Part shown: piece after piece, positions 34,439-42,941 of the stretch
How positions within the stretch are numbered: the stretch's first letter is position 1
How the letters are laid out: each line of letters begins with the position of its first letter
Origin: Streptomyces tuirus
GTDB taxonomy: Bacteria; Actinomycetota; Actinomycetes; Streptomycetales; Streptomycetaceae
Length of the DNA stretch: 64,000 nucleotides
Direction: 5' to 3'
Assembly (NCBI RefSeq): GCF_014701095.1
Contig: NZ_AP023439.1
Coordinates: 5,630,001-5,694,000, forward strand
Notes under the pieces: generated by a model
Database searches by the model: none
Seen by the model: the letters and a program-made list of their open reading frames with translations, nothing else
What the model was told of the DNA's origin: nothing
Made by a program: the position numbers and the translations under genes

Positions 34439-35911
34439 GTGGGGTGTACGCAGGTGAAAACCGTCCTCGGAGGGGCCGCCGCCGACCACACCGCCCCCGC
34501 CCAGCGCTCCACGCCCGAGGGAGCCCCGCGCCGCCAAGGCGCACGCGAACCCGCCGCCCGGACCTACGCCCGTGCCCTGCCGATCGTCCCGGTGCGAGCC
34601 CGGGGACTGACCATCGAGGGCGCGGACAGCCGCCGTTACCTGGACTGCCTCTCCGGCGCCGGCACACTCGCCCTGGGCCACAACCACCCGGTCGTCCTGG
34701 AGGCGATCCGCAAGGTCCTCGACTCCGGTGCACCCCTGAACGCCCTCGACATGGCCACACCCGTCAAGGACGCCTTCCTCGACGAGCTGGTCCGAACCCT
34801 GCCGCCAAGTCTCGCCGAGCGGGCGCGGGTGCGGTTCTGCGGACCGGCCGGCAGCGAAGCCGTCGAGACCGCCTGGGCGCTGGCCCGCGCGGCGACCGGA
34901 CGGAGCGGTCTCCTGACGTTCACCGGAGCCGGTCGCGGTGGCACCGCCGGAGTCCTCGACGATCCGTCCGCGAACACCCGTGACACGCGGATGGCCCGCC
35001 TGCCCTACCCGCAGGACTACCGCTGCCCCTTCGGCGTCGGGGGTGAGCACGGGGCCGATCTATCCGCCCGCTGGACGGCGTCCCTCCTCGACGACCCGGG
35101 ATCCGGGATGCCGCTCCCCGCCGGGATACTCATCGAGCCGGTCCAGGGCGAGGGCGGCGTGATCCCCGCACCGGACTCCTGGCTGCGGCGCATGCGACAG
35201 CTCACCAGCGACCGGTCCGTCCCGCTGATCGTCGACGAGATGCAAACGGGCGTGGGGCGGACCGGCGCCTTCTGGGCGGTGGAGCACAGCGGCGTGACCC
35301 CCGACGTGATGGTCCTTTCCAACGCCATCGGCGGCAGCCTGCCGCTGGCCGTCGTGGTCTACCGCGACGACCTCGTCACCCGGGAACCCGGCACCCCCGC
35401 CGACGCCTTCCCCGGCAACCAGCTCGCCATGGCAGCCGGCACCGCGACCCTCGCCCACGTCCGCGAGAACGCCCTCGCCGACCGCGCGGCGACCCTGGGA
35501 GCGCGCTTGCTGAGTCAACTCCGGCAACTGGCCTCCGATTTCGGGTGTGTAGGGGATGTGCGGGGGAGGGGACTGATGATCGGGGTCGAGCTGGTGGATC
35601 CGGACGGAGAGGGAGAACCCGGCTTCACAGGGGGCACCGGCACTGCGGAGGGCGGCGTGGCGGCGTCGGTGGTGCCCGGCAGTGAACGCCGACCGCTCCC
35701 CGCCGCCCCAGAACTGGCTTCCGCGGTCCAGCGGGAGTGCCTGCGGCGCGGCCTCATCGTCGGACTCGGCGGCCCTCACGCGAGCGTCGTGCAACTCCTC
35801 CCTCCTCTGACCATCACCGACGAACAGGCGGCGGCCGTACTGGACCGCCTCACCGACGCGGTTCGGGCGGCGGCCCGGTGCCGAGGGGGTGGCGCGGCAG
35901 CCGCACCGTGA
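34439..35911 (+). CDS. Class III (diaminobutyrate-type) aminotransferase homologue lacking the PLP lysine
   Basis: About 490 residues resembling diaminobutyrate-2-oxoglutarate transaminases: LDCLSGAGTLALGHNHPVV, FCGPAGSEAVETAWALAR and the PLP-ring Asp in IVDEMQTGVGRTG. In the family the Schiff-base Lys stands in the LSKAIGGG motif; here the codon at 35321-35323 is AAC, giving LSNAIGGSLPLA. Activity as a normal PLP transaminase is therefore doubtful. GGAGG lies 6 nt before GTG 34439, my preferred start; the frame is open to TTG 34385. It is the first gene of the NIS siderophore locus. Confidence 0.85.
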   Translation: MGCTQVKTVLGGAAADHTAPAQRSTPEGAPRRQGAREPAARTYARALPIVPVRARGLTIEGADSRRYLDCLSGAGTLALGHNHPVVLEAIRKVLDSGAPLNALDMATPVKDAFLDELVRTLPPSLAERARVRFCGPAGSEAVETAWALARAATGRSGLLTFTGAGRGGTAGVLDDPSANTRDTRMARLPYPQDYRCPFGVGGEHGADLSARWTASLLDDPGSGMPLPAGILIEPVQGEGGVIPAPDSWLRRMRQLTSDRSVPLIVDEMQTGVGRTGAFWAVEHSGVTPDVMVLSNAIGGSLPLAVVVYRDDLVTREPGTPADAFPGNQLAMAAGTATLAHVRENALADRAATLGARLLSQLRQLASDFGCVGDVRGRGLMIGVELVDPDGEGEPGFTGGTGTAEGGVAASVVPGSERRPLPAAPELASAVQRECLRRGLIVGLGGPHASVVQLLPPLTITDEQAAAVLDRLTDAVRAAARCRGGGAAAAP

Positions 35912-36256
35912 ACGCGGCGAGCGCCAGTGGTGTCGGAGTCCACGCCTTGCCCGGGCATGGGTGCCGGGGTGCCGGTCCGACCGTTGCCCGACCAGGGGAC
36001 CAGGGGACCAGGGGACCAGGGGACCAGGGGACCAGGGGACCAGGGGACCAGGGGACCACGGACCTGGAGACGTGGAGACCTGGACACCTAGGGACCTGGC
36101 GACCAGGCCACCGGGTGGCCAGGTGGTCAGGACCCGGCCCGTACGCCCACCCGCTGCGCGACTTCGCGCCCTCTCCGCCCCCGCCGAGCCGAGCGGAGCT
36201 CCCCGGCCCGCCGCCCCCACCCGCATCATCCGGAACCACCCCATGAGGTACCTGTC
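35912..36256 (+). other. Gap between aminotransferase and siderophore synthetase genes
   Basis: No gene is visible. The stretch contains the 8-bp tandem array (35991-36058) and its degenerate continuation, then G/C-rich sequence leading to the GTG of the synthetase. Such a gap inside a likely operon is long for Streptomyces, so a separate promoter is possible. Confidence 0.5.
35991..36058. repeat. 8-bp tandem repeat (ACCAGGGG)n
   Basis: Eight perfect copies of ACCAGGGG plus a partial ninth, followed to about 36110 by degenerate GACCTGGAG-like copies. It sits in the 345-bp gap between the aminotransferase and the IucA/IucC gene. The 8-bp period breaks any reading frame, so it is non-coding. 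Such arrays are prone to change in copy number. Confidence 0.9.
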
Positions 36257-38245
36257 GTGAACGCCACCCCCCACCCCGACGACCCCACTCCGACGCCTGG
36301 ACAAGGCTCCGTCAGCGCCTGGCCGGCGGGGACATCGCCGAACCCGCGGATCCCTCACCAGCGGCCGGTCGACAAGCCCGCCCCGGGGCTGAGCGAAGGC
36401 CCCGACGGCGACCCTCTGGAGCATCCCGACCCGTACACCGTCGCCCAGGCGGCCGCCGTGGAGAACCTGCTCCGCTGCTGGGCGCGCGAGACCGATCAGG
36501 CCGCCCCGGCTGACGGCGTCCTGCGTATCCCCCTTCCTGCCAGCGGCACGACTCTCCTCGCGCCGGTCCGCTACTGGTCCCCGACAGGCTGGCACCGCTT
36601 CGGCCCTCCTCGTCTCGCTGATGCGCCCCACCACGCCCCACCGGCCGACGCCGTCACGATCGCCGCCCTGTTCACGAGGGAGACCCCCTCAGGCGGCTCC
36701 GGTACCGGACTCGCTCATGACTCCGTTTCCACCGGCGCCCCCAGCCCCGCCACCGCCGGCTTCGGCGACGGCGCCGGGCTCGTCGCGGGCGTTGCCGACT
36801 CCCTCCGCCGGGTCGCCGGTTTCGTCACCGCCTGCAGGGAAGCCCCGGCCGACGGCCCCGACCTCTTCCTCTCCGCGGAACAGGCACTCGTCCTCGGACA
36901 CCCCCTGCACCCGAGCCCCAAGAGCCGCGAAGGCCTCTCCGACACCGAAGCGCTCCGGTACTCACCCGAGTTGCATGGCTCCTTCCCTCTGCACTGGATG
37001 GCTGTCGCTCCCTCCGTTCTCGCCACCGATTCCGCCTGGACCGAACGCGGACGCTCCGCCGCCGCGCCCCGACTCACCGCCCGCCTCGCCGGGACAGCAC
37101 CGGCGCTGCCGGACGGGTACGCCCTCCTGCCCCTGCACCCTTGGCAGGCCCACCAGATCCGTCACCGTGCGGAGACCGCTGCCCTGCTCGACGCCGGACT
37201 GCTCCGCGACCTCGGCACCCACGGCCCTCCCTGGCACCCCACCTCCTCCGTACGCACCGTCTACCGAACTCACGCCCCCGCGATGCTCAAGCTCTCGCTG
37301 GGCCTGCGCATCACCAACTCCCGCCGTGAGAACCTCCGCAAGGAACTCCATCGCGGCGTCGAGGTCCACCGTCTGCTCCGCAGCGGCCTCGCCCAGCAGT
37401 GGCGGGCCGTGCACCCGGGCTTCGACATCGTGCGGGACCCGGCCTGGCTCGCCGTGGACACTCCCGCCGGCGTCCCGGTGCCCGGACTGGACGTGGTGAT
37501 CCGCCACAACCCGTTACTCCCTTCCGACGACGTCTCCTGCGTCGCAGGCCTCCTCTCGCCACGCCCGTGCTCCCCGACCCCGCTGGAGGGCGTCCCTGGG
37601 CGTACGGAGGAGCACGGCTCGGCCCTGCGGTCCCGGTTGGCTGAGGTCGTCACCCGCCTCGCCCGCCGTACCGGCCGGCCCCGCGGAGCGGTCGCCGCAG
37701 AGTGGTTCCTGCGCTACCTCGCGCACGTGGTGCGTCCCGTCCTCTGGCTGGACGGTGAAGCCGGCATCGCCTTGGAGGCGCACCAGCAGAACACCCTGCT
37801 CCTGCTGGACCCCGACGGCTGGCCCATGGGTGGTCGTTACCGCGACAACCAGGGCTACTACTTCCGGGAGTCCCGGCGCGCGGAGCTCGACGCCCGGCTG
37901 CCCGGCATCGGAGAACGGAGCGACACGTTCGTCCGTGACGAGGTCACCGACGAGCGGCTCGCGTACTACCTGGCGGTCAACAACGTGTTCGGCCTCATCG
38001 GCGCGTTCGGCGCCCAGGGGCTGGCGGACGAGCGGCTGCTGCTCGCCGCCTTCCGCCGCTTCCTGGGGGACGTCGCCTCCGGCCCGGCCCCGCTGCGCAC
38101 CGCGCTGCCGGCCCGGTTGCTCGACTCACCCGTCCTGCGCTGCAAAGCCAACCTGCTGACCCGGCTGCACGGCCTCGACGAACTCGTCGGCCCGGTCGAC
38201 ACCCAGTCCGTCTACGTCACCATCGCCAACCCCCTGCACTCCTGA
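36257..38245 (+). CDS. IucA/IucC-family NRPS-independent siderophore synthetase
   Basis: A 662-residue ATP-dependent synthetase that would condense a carboxylate (citrate- or dicarboxylate-type) with an amine or hydroxamate to build a siderophore. Family motifs are LGHPLHPSPKSREG, LLPLHPWQAHQIRH, MLKLSLGLRITNSRREN and LEAHQQNTLLLL. The C-terminal FhuF-like part includes RDNQGYYFRES. AGGT precedes GTG 36257. Codon 420 (37514-37516) is TTA, the only TTA codon I found in a gene here, implying dependence on the bldA tRNA-Leu. Neighbours are an aminotransferase-like and an acyltransferase gene. Confidence 0.93.
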   Translation: MNATPHPDDPTPTPGQGSVSAWPAGTSPNPRIPHQRPVDKPAPGLSEGPDGDPLEHPDPYTVAQAAAVENLLRCWARETDQAAPADGVLRIPLPASGTTLLAPVRYWSPTGWHRFGPPRLADAPHHAPPADAVTIAALFTRETPSGGSGTGLAHDSVSTGAPSPATAGFGDGAGLVAGVADSLRRVAGFVTACREAPADGPDLFLSAEQALVLGHPLHPSPKSREGLSDTEALRYSPELHGSFPLHWMAVAPSVLATDSAWTERGRSAAAPRLTARLAGTAPALPDGYALLPLHPWQAHQIRHRAETAALLDAGLLRDLGTHGPPWHPTSSVRTVYRTHAPAMLKLSLGLRITNSRRENLRKELHRGVEVHRLLRSGLAQQWRAVHPGFDIVRDPAWLAVDTPAGVPVPGLDVVIRHNPLLPSDDVSCVAGLLSPRPCSPTPLEGVPGRTEEHGSALRSRLAEVVTRLARRTGRPRGAVAAEWFLRYLAHVVRPVLWLDGEAGIALEAHQQNTLLLLDPDGWPMGGRYRDNQGYYFRESRRAELDARLPGIGERSDTFVRDEVTDERLAYYLAVNNVFGLIGAFGAQGLADERLLLAAFRRFLGDVASGPAPLRTALPARLLDSPVLRCKANLLTRLHGLDELVGPVDTQSVYVTIANPLHS

Positions 38246-38330
38246 GCGCCTTGCTCGTCCCTGACCACTGCTGACCTGCCTCCTTCCTCACTGAGGACAT
38301 GCCCACTCCCCGCCATGAGAGGAGCGTTCG

Positions 38331-39059
38331 GTGCCTCCCGCCGATCCGATCGCCGAAACCGGTATCGCCGCCCCTGTCATGGCCGAGGTGGCCTGTGGTG
38401 CCGGGGATCGGTCCAAGTCGCCGGATCCCGGCAGGGCCTTCGGCGAGGACCCGGCATCACGCTCTTCCTCCGACCCCTGTTGTCATGACGACCTCCTCGA
38501 CCGCGTCGCCCAATGGGGCTCGGTCGACACACCCGCAGGCGGGTTCCACCTCGCCCCCGTCAGTCTCGAACGCGACCTTCCGCTCATCACCCGCTGGATG
38601 AACGACCCCGCCGCCGCGGCGTTCTGGGAACTGGCCGGACCGCAGGAGGTGACGCAGGACCACCTGTGGGCCCAGCTCGTCGGCGACGGGCGCAGCGTGC
38701 CGTGCATCGGTGTTCTGCACGGAGCGCCGATGAGCTACTGGGAGATCTACCGGGCAGATCTGGACCCTCTGGCCCGTCACTACCCGGCCCGGCCTCAGGA
38801 CACGGGGATCCACCTTCTGGTCGGTGCGGCCACCCATCGTGGGCGCGGCCTCGGGGGTCTGCTGCTCCGGGCCGTGGCCGATCTCGTTCTCGCGGAGCGC
38901 CCCTCCTGCACACGTGTCATCGCTGAACCCGACATTCGCAACACCCCCTCCGTAGCCGCATTCCTGACCGCCGGATTCCGGTTCTCCGCCGAGGTCGACC
39001 TGCCCGCCAAGCGGGCCGCCCTCATGGTCCGAGACCGGTCCCTCCAGCATCTGCTGTAG
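38331..39059 (+). CDS. AlcB/IucB-type GNAT acyltransferase (siderophore biosynthesis)
   Basis: A 242-residue protein. After an unconserved ~65-residue N terminus comes the siderophore-acyltransferase domain: FHLAPVSLERDLPLITRWMNDPAAAAFWELAGP, PMSYWEIYRADLDPLARHYPARPQDTGIHLLVGAATHRGRGLGG (acyl-CoA P-loop QxxGxG/A variant RGRGLG) and RVIAEPDIRNTPSVAAFLTAGFRF. Homologues N-acylate an amine or hydroxylamine during hydroxamate siderophore assembly. GAGAGGAG lies 6 nt before GTG 38331. Third gene of the NIS locus; no decarboxylase, oxygenase or uptake gene is adjacent. Confidence 0.9.
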   Translation: MPPADPIAETGIAAPVMAEVACGAGDRSKSPDPGRAFGEDPASRSSSDPCCHDDLLDRVAQWGSVDTPAGGFHLAPVSLERDLPLITRWMNDPAAAAFWELAGPQEVTQDHLWAQLVGDGRSVPCIGVLHGAPMSYWEIYRADLDPLARHYPARPQDTGIHLLVGAATHRGRGLGGLLLRAVADLVLAERPSCTRVIAEPDIRNTPSVAAFLTAGFRFSAEVDLPAKRAALMVRDRSLQHLL

Positions 39060-39378
39060 CGCTGCGTCACCGCGCTATCACTCATTGAACGCAGCCCGTC
39101 CCGCCGCAGTTCCCTCCCGCCGCACGAATCTTCCGAGCAATTCCGCGACGACCTCGTTCGGCAGTCCCGCCACGACCTCGTTCGGGCAGTCCCGCCACGT
39201 CCCCGTCCGCGTAGCCGATCGGCCCGTCCGCAGCAGCCCACAGCTCGCCGCCCGCCGCCCGCAGCCCACCTCCACCAATCACCGAGGAGCCGACGGCCTT
39301 GATCCCGACCCCCGTCCCCACCCCCGTCCCCGCCTTGATCGCCCCTTTGTCAGTGCAGGGTCGTAGGGTGGTCGCGCT
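39060..39378. other. Gap before the DinG-family gene, with a direct repeat
   Basis: No gene is visible in 319 bp. It carries a near-identical 24-25-bp tandem duplication (39148-39171 and 39172-39197) and C-rich tracts near 39310-39340. I see no SOS box in front of the helicase gene. Confidence 0.5.
39148..39197. repeat. 24-25-bp direct repeat
   Basis: Two adjacent copies beginning ACGACCTCGTTCGG differ by a one-base insertion and lie in the gap upstream of the DinG-family gene. Confidence 0.75.
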
Positions 39379-41370
39379 ATGACGAAGCCCTCACTCCCCG
39401 AACTCCTGCATGCTGCCGTCACTGCCGTCGGCGGTACGGAGCGCCCCGGTCAGGTGGCCATGGCCGAAGCCGTCGAGAAAGCGATCGACGACGGCTCCCA
39501 CCTGCTGGTCCAGGCCGGCACCGGTACCGGCAAGTCGCTGGGCTACCTGGTGCCCGCGCTCGCGCACGGGGAGCGAGTGGTCGTCGCGACCGCCACCCTG
39601 GCGCTGCAGCGTCAGCTGGTGGAGCGCGACCTTCCGAGAACGGTCGACTCGCTGCACCCCCTGCTGCGTCGCCGCCCGGAATTCGCGATGCTCAAGGGCC
39701 GGTCGAACTACTTGTGCATGCACCGTCTGCACGAGGGAGTCCCGCAGGACGAGGAGGAAGGCCTCTTCGACCAGTTCGAGGCCGCCGCGCCCACCAGCAA
39801 GCTGGGCCAGGACCTGCTCCGGGTGCGCGACTGGGCCGACGAGACCGAAACCGGCGACCGTGACGACCTCACGCCCGGCATCTCGGACCGCGCCTGGGCC
39901 CAGGTGTCGGTGTCGTCGAGGGAGTGCCTGGGCGCCTCGAAATGCGCGTACGGCGCGGAGTGCTTCGCCGAGATGGCTCGCGAGCGGGCCAAGCTTGCCG
40001 AAGTCGTTGTCACCAATCACGCGCTGCTCGCGATCGACGCCATCGAGGGGGCCCCGGTCCTCCCGCAGCATGAGGTGCTGATCGTCGACGAGGCGCACGA
40101 ACTGGTCTCCCGGGTCACCGGAGTCGCCACCGGCGAGCTCACCCCGGGCCAGGTCAACCGAGCGGTGCGCCGTGCGGCGAAACTCGTCAACGAGAAGGCC
40201 GCGGACCAGCTCCAGACCGCGGCCGAGGGTTTCGAGCGGCTGATGGAGCTGGCGCTGCCGGGCCGCCTGGAGGAGATTCCCGAGGACCTCGGTTATGCCC
40301 TCATGGCGCTGCGCGACGCGTGCCGCACGGTCATCTCCGCGATCGGCACGACCCGCGACAAGTCCGTCCAGGACGAGGACGCCGTCCGCAAGCAGGCCCT
40401 GGCCTCCGTGGAGAACGTGCACGACGTGGCGGAGCGCATCACCAACGGCTCCGAGTGGGACGTCGTCTGGTACGAGCGCCACGACCGCTTCGGTGCCTCC
40501 CTGCGCGTCGCCCCCATGTCCGTCTCCGGTCTGCTGCGGGAGAAGCTCTTCGCGGACCGTTCCGTGGTCCTCACGTCCGCGACGCTGAAGCTGGGCGGTG
40601 ACTTCAACGGTGTGGGCGCCTCCCTGGGGCTGTCCCCCGAGGGCACCGAGGGCGACGACGTCCCGCAGTGGAAGGGCATCGACGTCGGCTCGCCCTTCGA
40701 CTACCGCAAGCAGGGCATCCTCTACGTCGCCAAGCACCTGGCCCGTCCCGCGCGGGACGGCGACCGTGCGGACATGCTCGACGAACTCACGGAGCTGATC
40801 CAGGCGGCGGGCGGCCGCACCCTCGGCCTGTTCTCCTCGATGCGGGGGGCTCAGCTGGCCGCCGAAGAGCTCCGCTCCCGGATCCCCGAGTACCCGATCC
40901 TCCTCCAGGGCGAGGAGACGCTGGGCGAGCTCATCAAGAACTTCGCGGCCGACCCGAAGACCTGCCTCTTCGGCACGCTGTCGCTCTGGCAGGGCGTCGA
41001 CGTCCCCGGACCTAGCTGCCAGTTGGTCGTCATGGACAAGATCCCGTTCCCGCGCCCGGACGACCCCCTCATGAGCGCCCGGCAGAAGGCCGTCGAGGAC
41101 GCCGGCGGCAACGGTTTCATGGCGGTCGCCGCCACTCACGCCGCGCTGCTCATGGCTCAGGGCGCCGGCCGGCTCGTGCGGGCGTCGGGGGACAGGGGTG
41201 TGGTCGCGGTCCTCGATCAGCGTCTGGCGACGGCCCGGTACGGGAGCTATCTGAAGGCGTCACTGCCCGACTTCTGGTTCACGACGGACCGTAACCAGGT
41301 GCGGAAGTCGCTGGCGGCGATCGACGCCTCTGCCCAGCAGACGGCAGCCGGGCAGACGGACGACGCCTGA
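39379..41370 (+). CDS. DinG/XPD-family ATP-dependent DNA helicase
   Basis: A 663-residue superfamily-2 helicase, probably 5'-3' and iron-sulfur dependent. Walker A is LVQAGTGTGKSLGYLVPAL near residue 45. Iron-sulfur cysteines stand in NYLCMHR and RECLGASKCAYGAECF. DEAH is in LIVDEAHELV, and C-terminal helicase motifs are VVLTSATLKLGG, LFSSMRGAQLAAEEL, LWQGVDVPG and AQGAGRLVRASGDRGVVAVLDQR. Acts in DNA repair or structured-DNA processing. It converges on lexA, with a hairpin between them. Confidence 0.92.
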   Translation: MTKPSLPELLHAAVTAVGGTERPGQVAMAEAVEKAIDDGSHLLVQAGTGTGKSLGYLVPALAHGERVVVATATLALQRQLVERDLPRTVDSLHPLLRRRPEFAMLKGRSNYLCMHRLHEGVPQDEEEGLFDQFEAAAPTSKLGQDLLRVRDWADETETGDRDDLTPGISDRAWAQVSVSSRECLGASKCAYGAECFAEMARERAKLAEVVVTNHALLAIDAIEGAPVLPQHEVLIVDEAHELVSRVTGVATGELTPGQVNRAVRRAAKLVNEKAADQLQTAAEGFERLMELALPGRLEEIPEDLGYALMALRDACRTVISAIGTTRDKSVQDEDAVRKQALASVENVHDVAERITNGSEWDVVWYERHDRFGASLRVAPMSVSGLLREKLFADRSVVLTSATLKLGGDFNGVGASLGLSPEGTEGDDVPQWKGIDVGSPFDYRKQGILYVAKHLARPARDGDRADMLDELTELIQAAGGRTLGLFSSMRGAQLAAEELRSRIPEYPILLQGEETLGELIKNFAADPKTCLFGTLSLWQGVDVPGPSCQLVVMDKIPFPRPDDPLMSARQKAVEDAGGNGFMAVAATHAALLMAQGAGRLVRASGDRGVVAVLDQRLATARYGSYLKASLPDFWFTTDRNQVRKSLAAIDASAQQTAAGQTDDA

Positions 41371-41462
41371 GCCGCGGGCCCGGCCTGTGGATCAGCCATA
41401 GGCCGGCCGTCGGCCCTCACCACACGACTCCGTGGGGCCCTGATCTGTCCCCGAACAGCGCA

Positions 41463-41496
41463 GGGCCCCGGAACCGGCGCAGAGGTCCCGGGGCCC
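41463..41496. terminator. Hairpin between the convergent DinG-family and lexA genes
   Basis: A 9-bp GGGCCCCGG/CCGGGGCCC stem with a 16-nt loop in the 172-bp gap. It may act as a bidirectional terminator. Confidence 0.5.
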
Positions 41497-41542
41497 GGTC
41501 AGAGGGCGGGCCGATAGGGCCCACCCGACGCGGTGCGCGCTG

Positions 41543-42322
41543 TCAGACGCGTCGCAGAACGGCCACCACCTTGCCCAGGATGGTCGCGTCGTCGCCGGGG
41601 ATGGGCTCGTAGGCCGCGTTGTGCGGCAGGAGCCAGACATGGCCGTCCTCGCGCTTGAAGCGCTTGACGGTGGCTTCGCCGTCGAGCATCGCGGCCACGA
41701 TGTCGCCGTTCTCGGCGACCGGCTGACGACGCACCGTGACCCAGTCACCGTCGCAGATCGCGGCCTCGATCATCGAGTCACCGACGACCTTCAGGACGAA
41801 CAGCTCACCGTCGCCGACGAGCTGGCGGGGGAGGGGGAAGACGTCCTCGACGGACTCCTCGGCGAGGATCGGGCCACCGGCGGCGATACGGCCGACCAGC
41901 GGCACGTACGACGCGGCCGGCTTGCCCGCGGTGTCCGTGGGCTGCACCGAGGCGGCCTGGTCGGAGCCCCGCACCTCGTACGCGCGCGGGCGGTGCGGGT
42001 CGCGGCGCAGGAAGCCCTTGCGCTCCAGAGCCATCAGTTGATGTGCCACGGAGGAGGTGCTGGAGAGGCCGACGGCCTGACCGATCTCCCGCATGGACGG
42101 CGGGTAGCCCCGTCGCTGCACTGAGTCCCTGATGACCTCGATCACGCGGCGCTGGCGATCGGTGAGTCCCGAGCTGTCCGCCCGGATACCGGGGGGTCGG
42201 CCCGGCAGGGAGCGCTTGTGCCCCTCAGGGTTCGTGGCTTCGTTCATCGCATGCACCGGCTCCAGTCGGCCCTGGGAGCGGTCCTGGGCAGCGATGGCGG
42301 CACTGTCTGCGGTGGTGGTCAC
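41543..42322 (-). CDS. lexA: SOS repressor LexA
   Basis: A 259-residue repressor. The winged-helix DNA-binding domain is near residues 55-115 (LTDRQRRVIEVIRDSVQRRG, PPSMREIGQAVGLSSTSSVAHQL). The self-cleavage site Ala-Gly is in VGRIAAGGPIL, with catalytic Ser in VVGDSMIEAAICDGDWV and catalytic Lys in DGEATVKRFKRE. The N terminus is about 45 residues longer than in E. coli, usual for Streptomyces. I chose GTG 42322. The SOS box at 42382 provides autoregulation. Confidence 0.96.
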   Translation of the reverse strand: MTTTADSAAIAAQDRSQGRLEPVHAMNEATNPEGHKRSLPGRPPGIRADSSGLTDRQRRVIEVIRDSVQRRGYPPSMREIGQAVGLSSTSSVAHQLMALERKGFLRRDPHRPRAYEVRGSDQAASVQPTDTAGKPAASYVPLVGRIAAGGPILAEESVEDVFPLPRQLVGDGELFVLKVVGDSMIEAAICDGDWVTVRRQPVAENGDIVAAMLDGEATVKRFKREDGHVWLLPHNAAYEPIPGDDATILGKVVAVLRRV

Positions 42323-42381
42323 GTCGGCCCCTCTCGATGGTCTCCCTGCTGGACAACGGTAGTTGCTTTCGAAAGGTTGCG

Positions 42382-42397
42382 CCAAACACACGTTCGA
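42382..42397 (-). promoter_or_regulatory. SOS (LexA) box of lexA
   Basis: CCAAACACACGTTCGA fits TCGAAC-N4-GTTCGA: the right half is perfect and the left half matches 4 of 6. It lies 60 bp upstream of the lexA start, the expected place for autorepression. Confidence 0.75.
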
Positions 42398-42788
42398 GTG
42401 AAAAATCGCGAATCACCGGGCGCGATCATGTGTCCGGGTGTATTGGCGGCCGTGCCACCTGGCGGGCAAAAGGGCCCATTGCTGTACTCTTCACCGCCGG
42501 GGTGATCACTCGTGGACTGGTGCCCCAGTCTGCCATCCGGCATTCCCCTGCCCTGGGACCAGCCTTCATCTGCGCGGGAGTCCCACGTCCCCTCCTCGCG
42601 GCGCCCACGGTATCTCCGCATGTGCCGCGGCGATACGGCTGTGCAGGAACGGATCGTCCGTGTCCCGGAAAAGCCGTTCGTGGCGGTGCCTCCGCCCGTG
42701 TGCTGGGCCGGTGGCGCCTGGCCCGTCGCACGCCACCTGCGCCTACGCGCGCGACACGCGGGAGTGGTGTCGATGTATGAGCCAATCC

Positions 42789-42832
42789 CCACATCTAGTG
42801 GTTGGATTGCATCAGCAGCCCAGAAGTTGTGG
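42789..42832 (+). promoter_or_regulatory. Tandem NrdR-box-like sites
   Basis: CCACATCTAGTGG (42789-42801) and CCAGAAGTTGTGG (42820-42832) share the CCA...TGG frame and start exactly 31 bp apart, about three helical turns. Paired NrdR boxes with this spacing are the known arrangement before ribonucleotide reductase operons. They lie just upstream of a possible -10 (TATGCT, 42865-42870), so NrdR would repress its own nrdR-nrdJ transcription. Confidence 0.7.
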
Positions 42833-42941
42833 TCCCCCGGGTCTTGAGTCTCATGGTCATCGCCTATGCTTGGGGCTGCTTCGTGGGGCGCAAGAGGTCC
42901 GGCGAGGCTATTGAGTCTGCTGTGAGGAGGGTTGGGAGTTC

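Larger units (their letters stand above)
42323..42941. other. Divergent lexA-nrdR control region (619 bp)
   Basis: The largest gene-free stretch in the window. From left to right it has the lexA leader, the lexA SOS box at 42382, about 390 bp with no recognisable element, two NrdR-box-like sites at 42789 and 42820, a possible -10 TATGCT at 42865 and the nrdR leader. I see no B12 riboswitch, although the downstream reductase is cobalamin-dependent. Short frames present on both strands lack coding character or ribosome-binding sites. Confidence 0.6.

Noticed and set aside
36000..36060. CRISPR-like array at the 8-bp repeats
   Set aside because: Units are contiguous with no spacers and no cas genes are nearby; it is a simple tandem repeat.
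39060..39378. SOS box upstream of the DinG-family gene
   Set aside because: No GAAC-N4-GTTC-like sequence was found; unlike recA and lexA it shows no sign of LexA control.
42323..42941. Possible cobalamin riboswitch before the B12-dependent reductase
   Set aside because: I looked for the conserved B12-box core in this gap and saw none. The paired NrdR-like sites explain control better.
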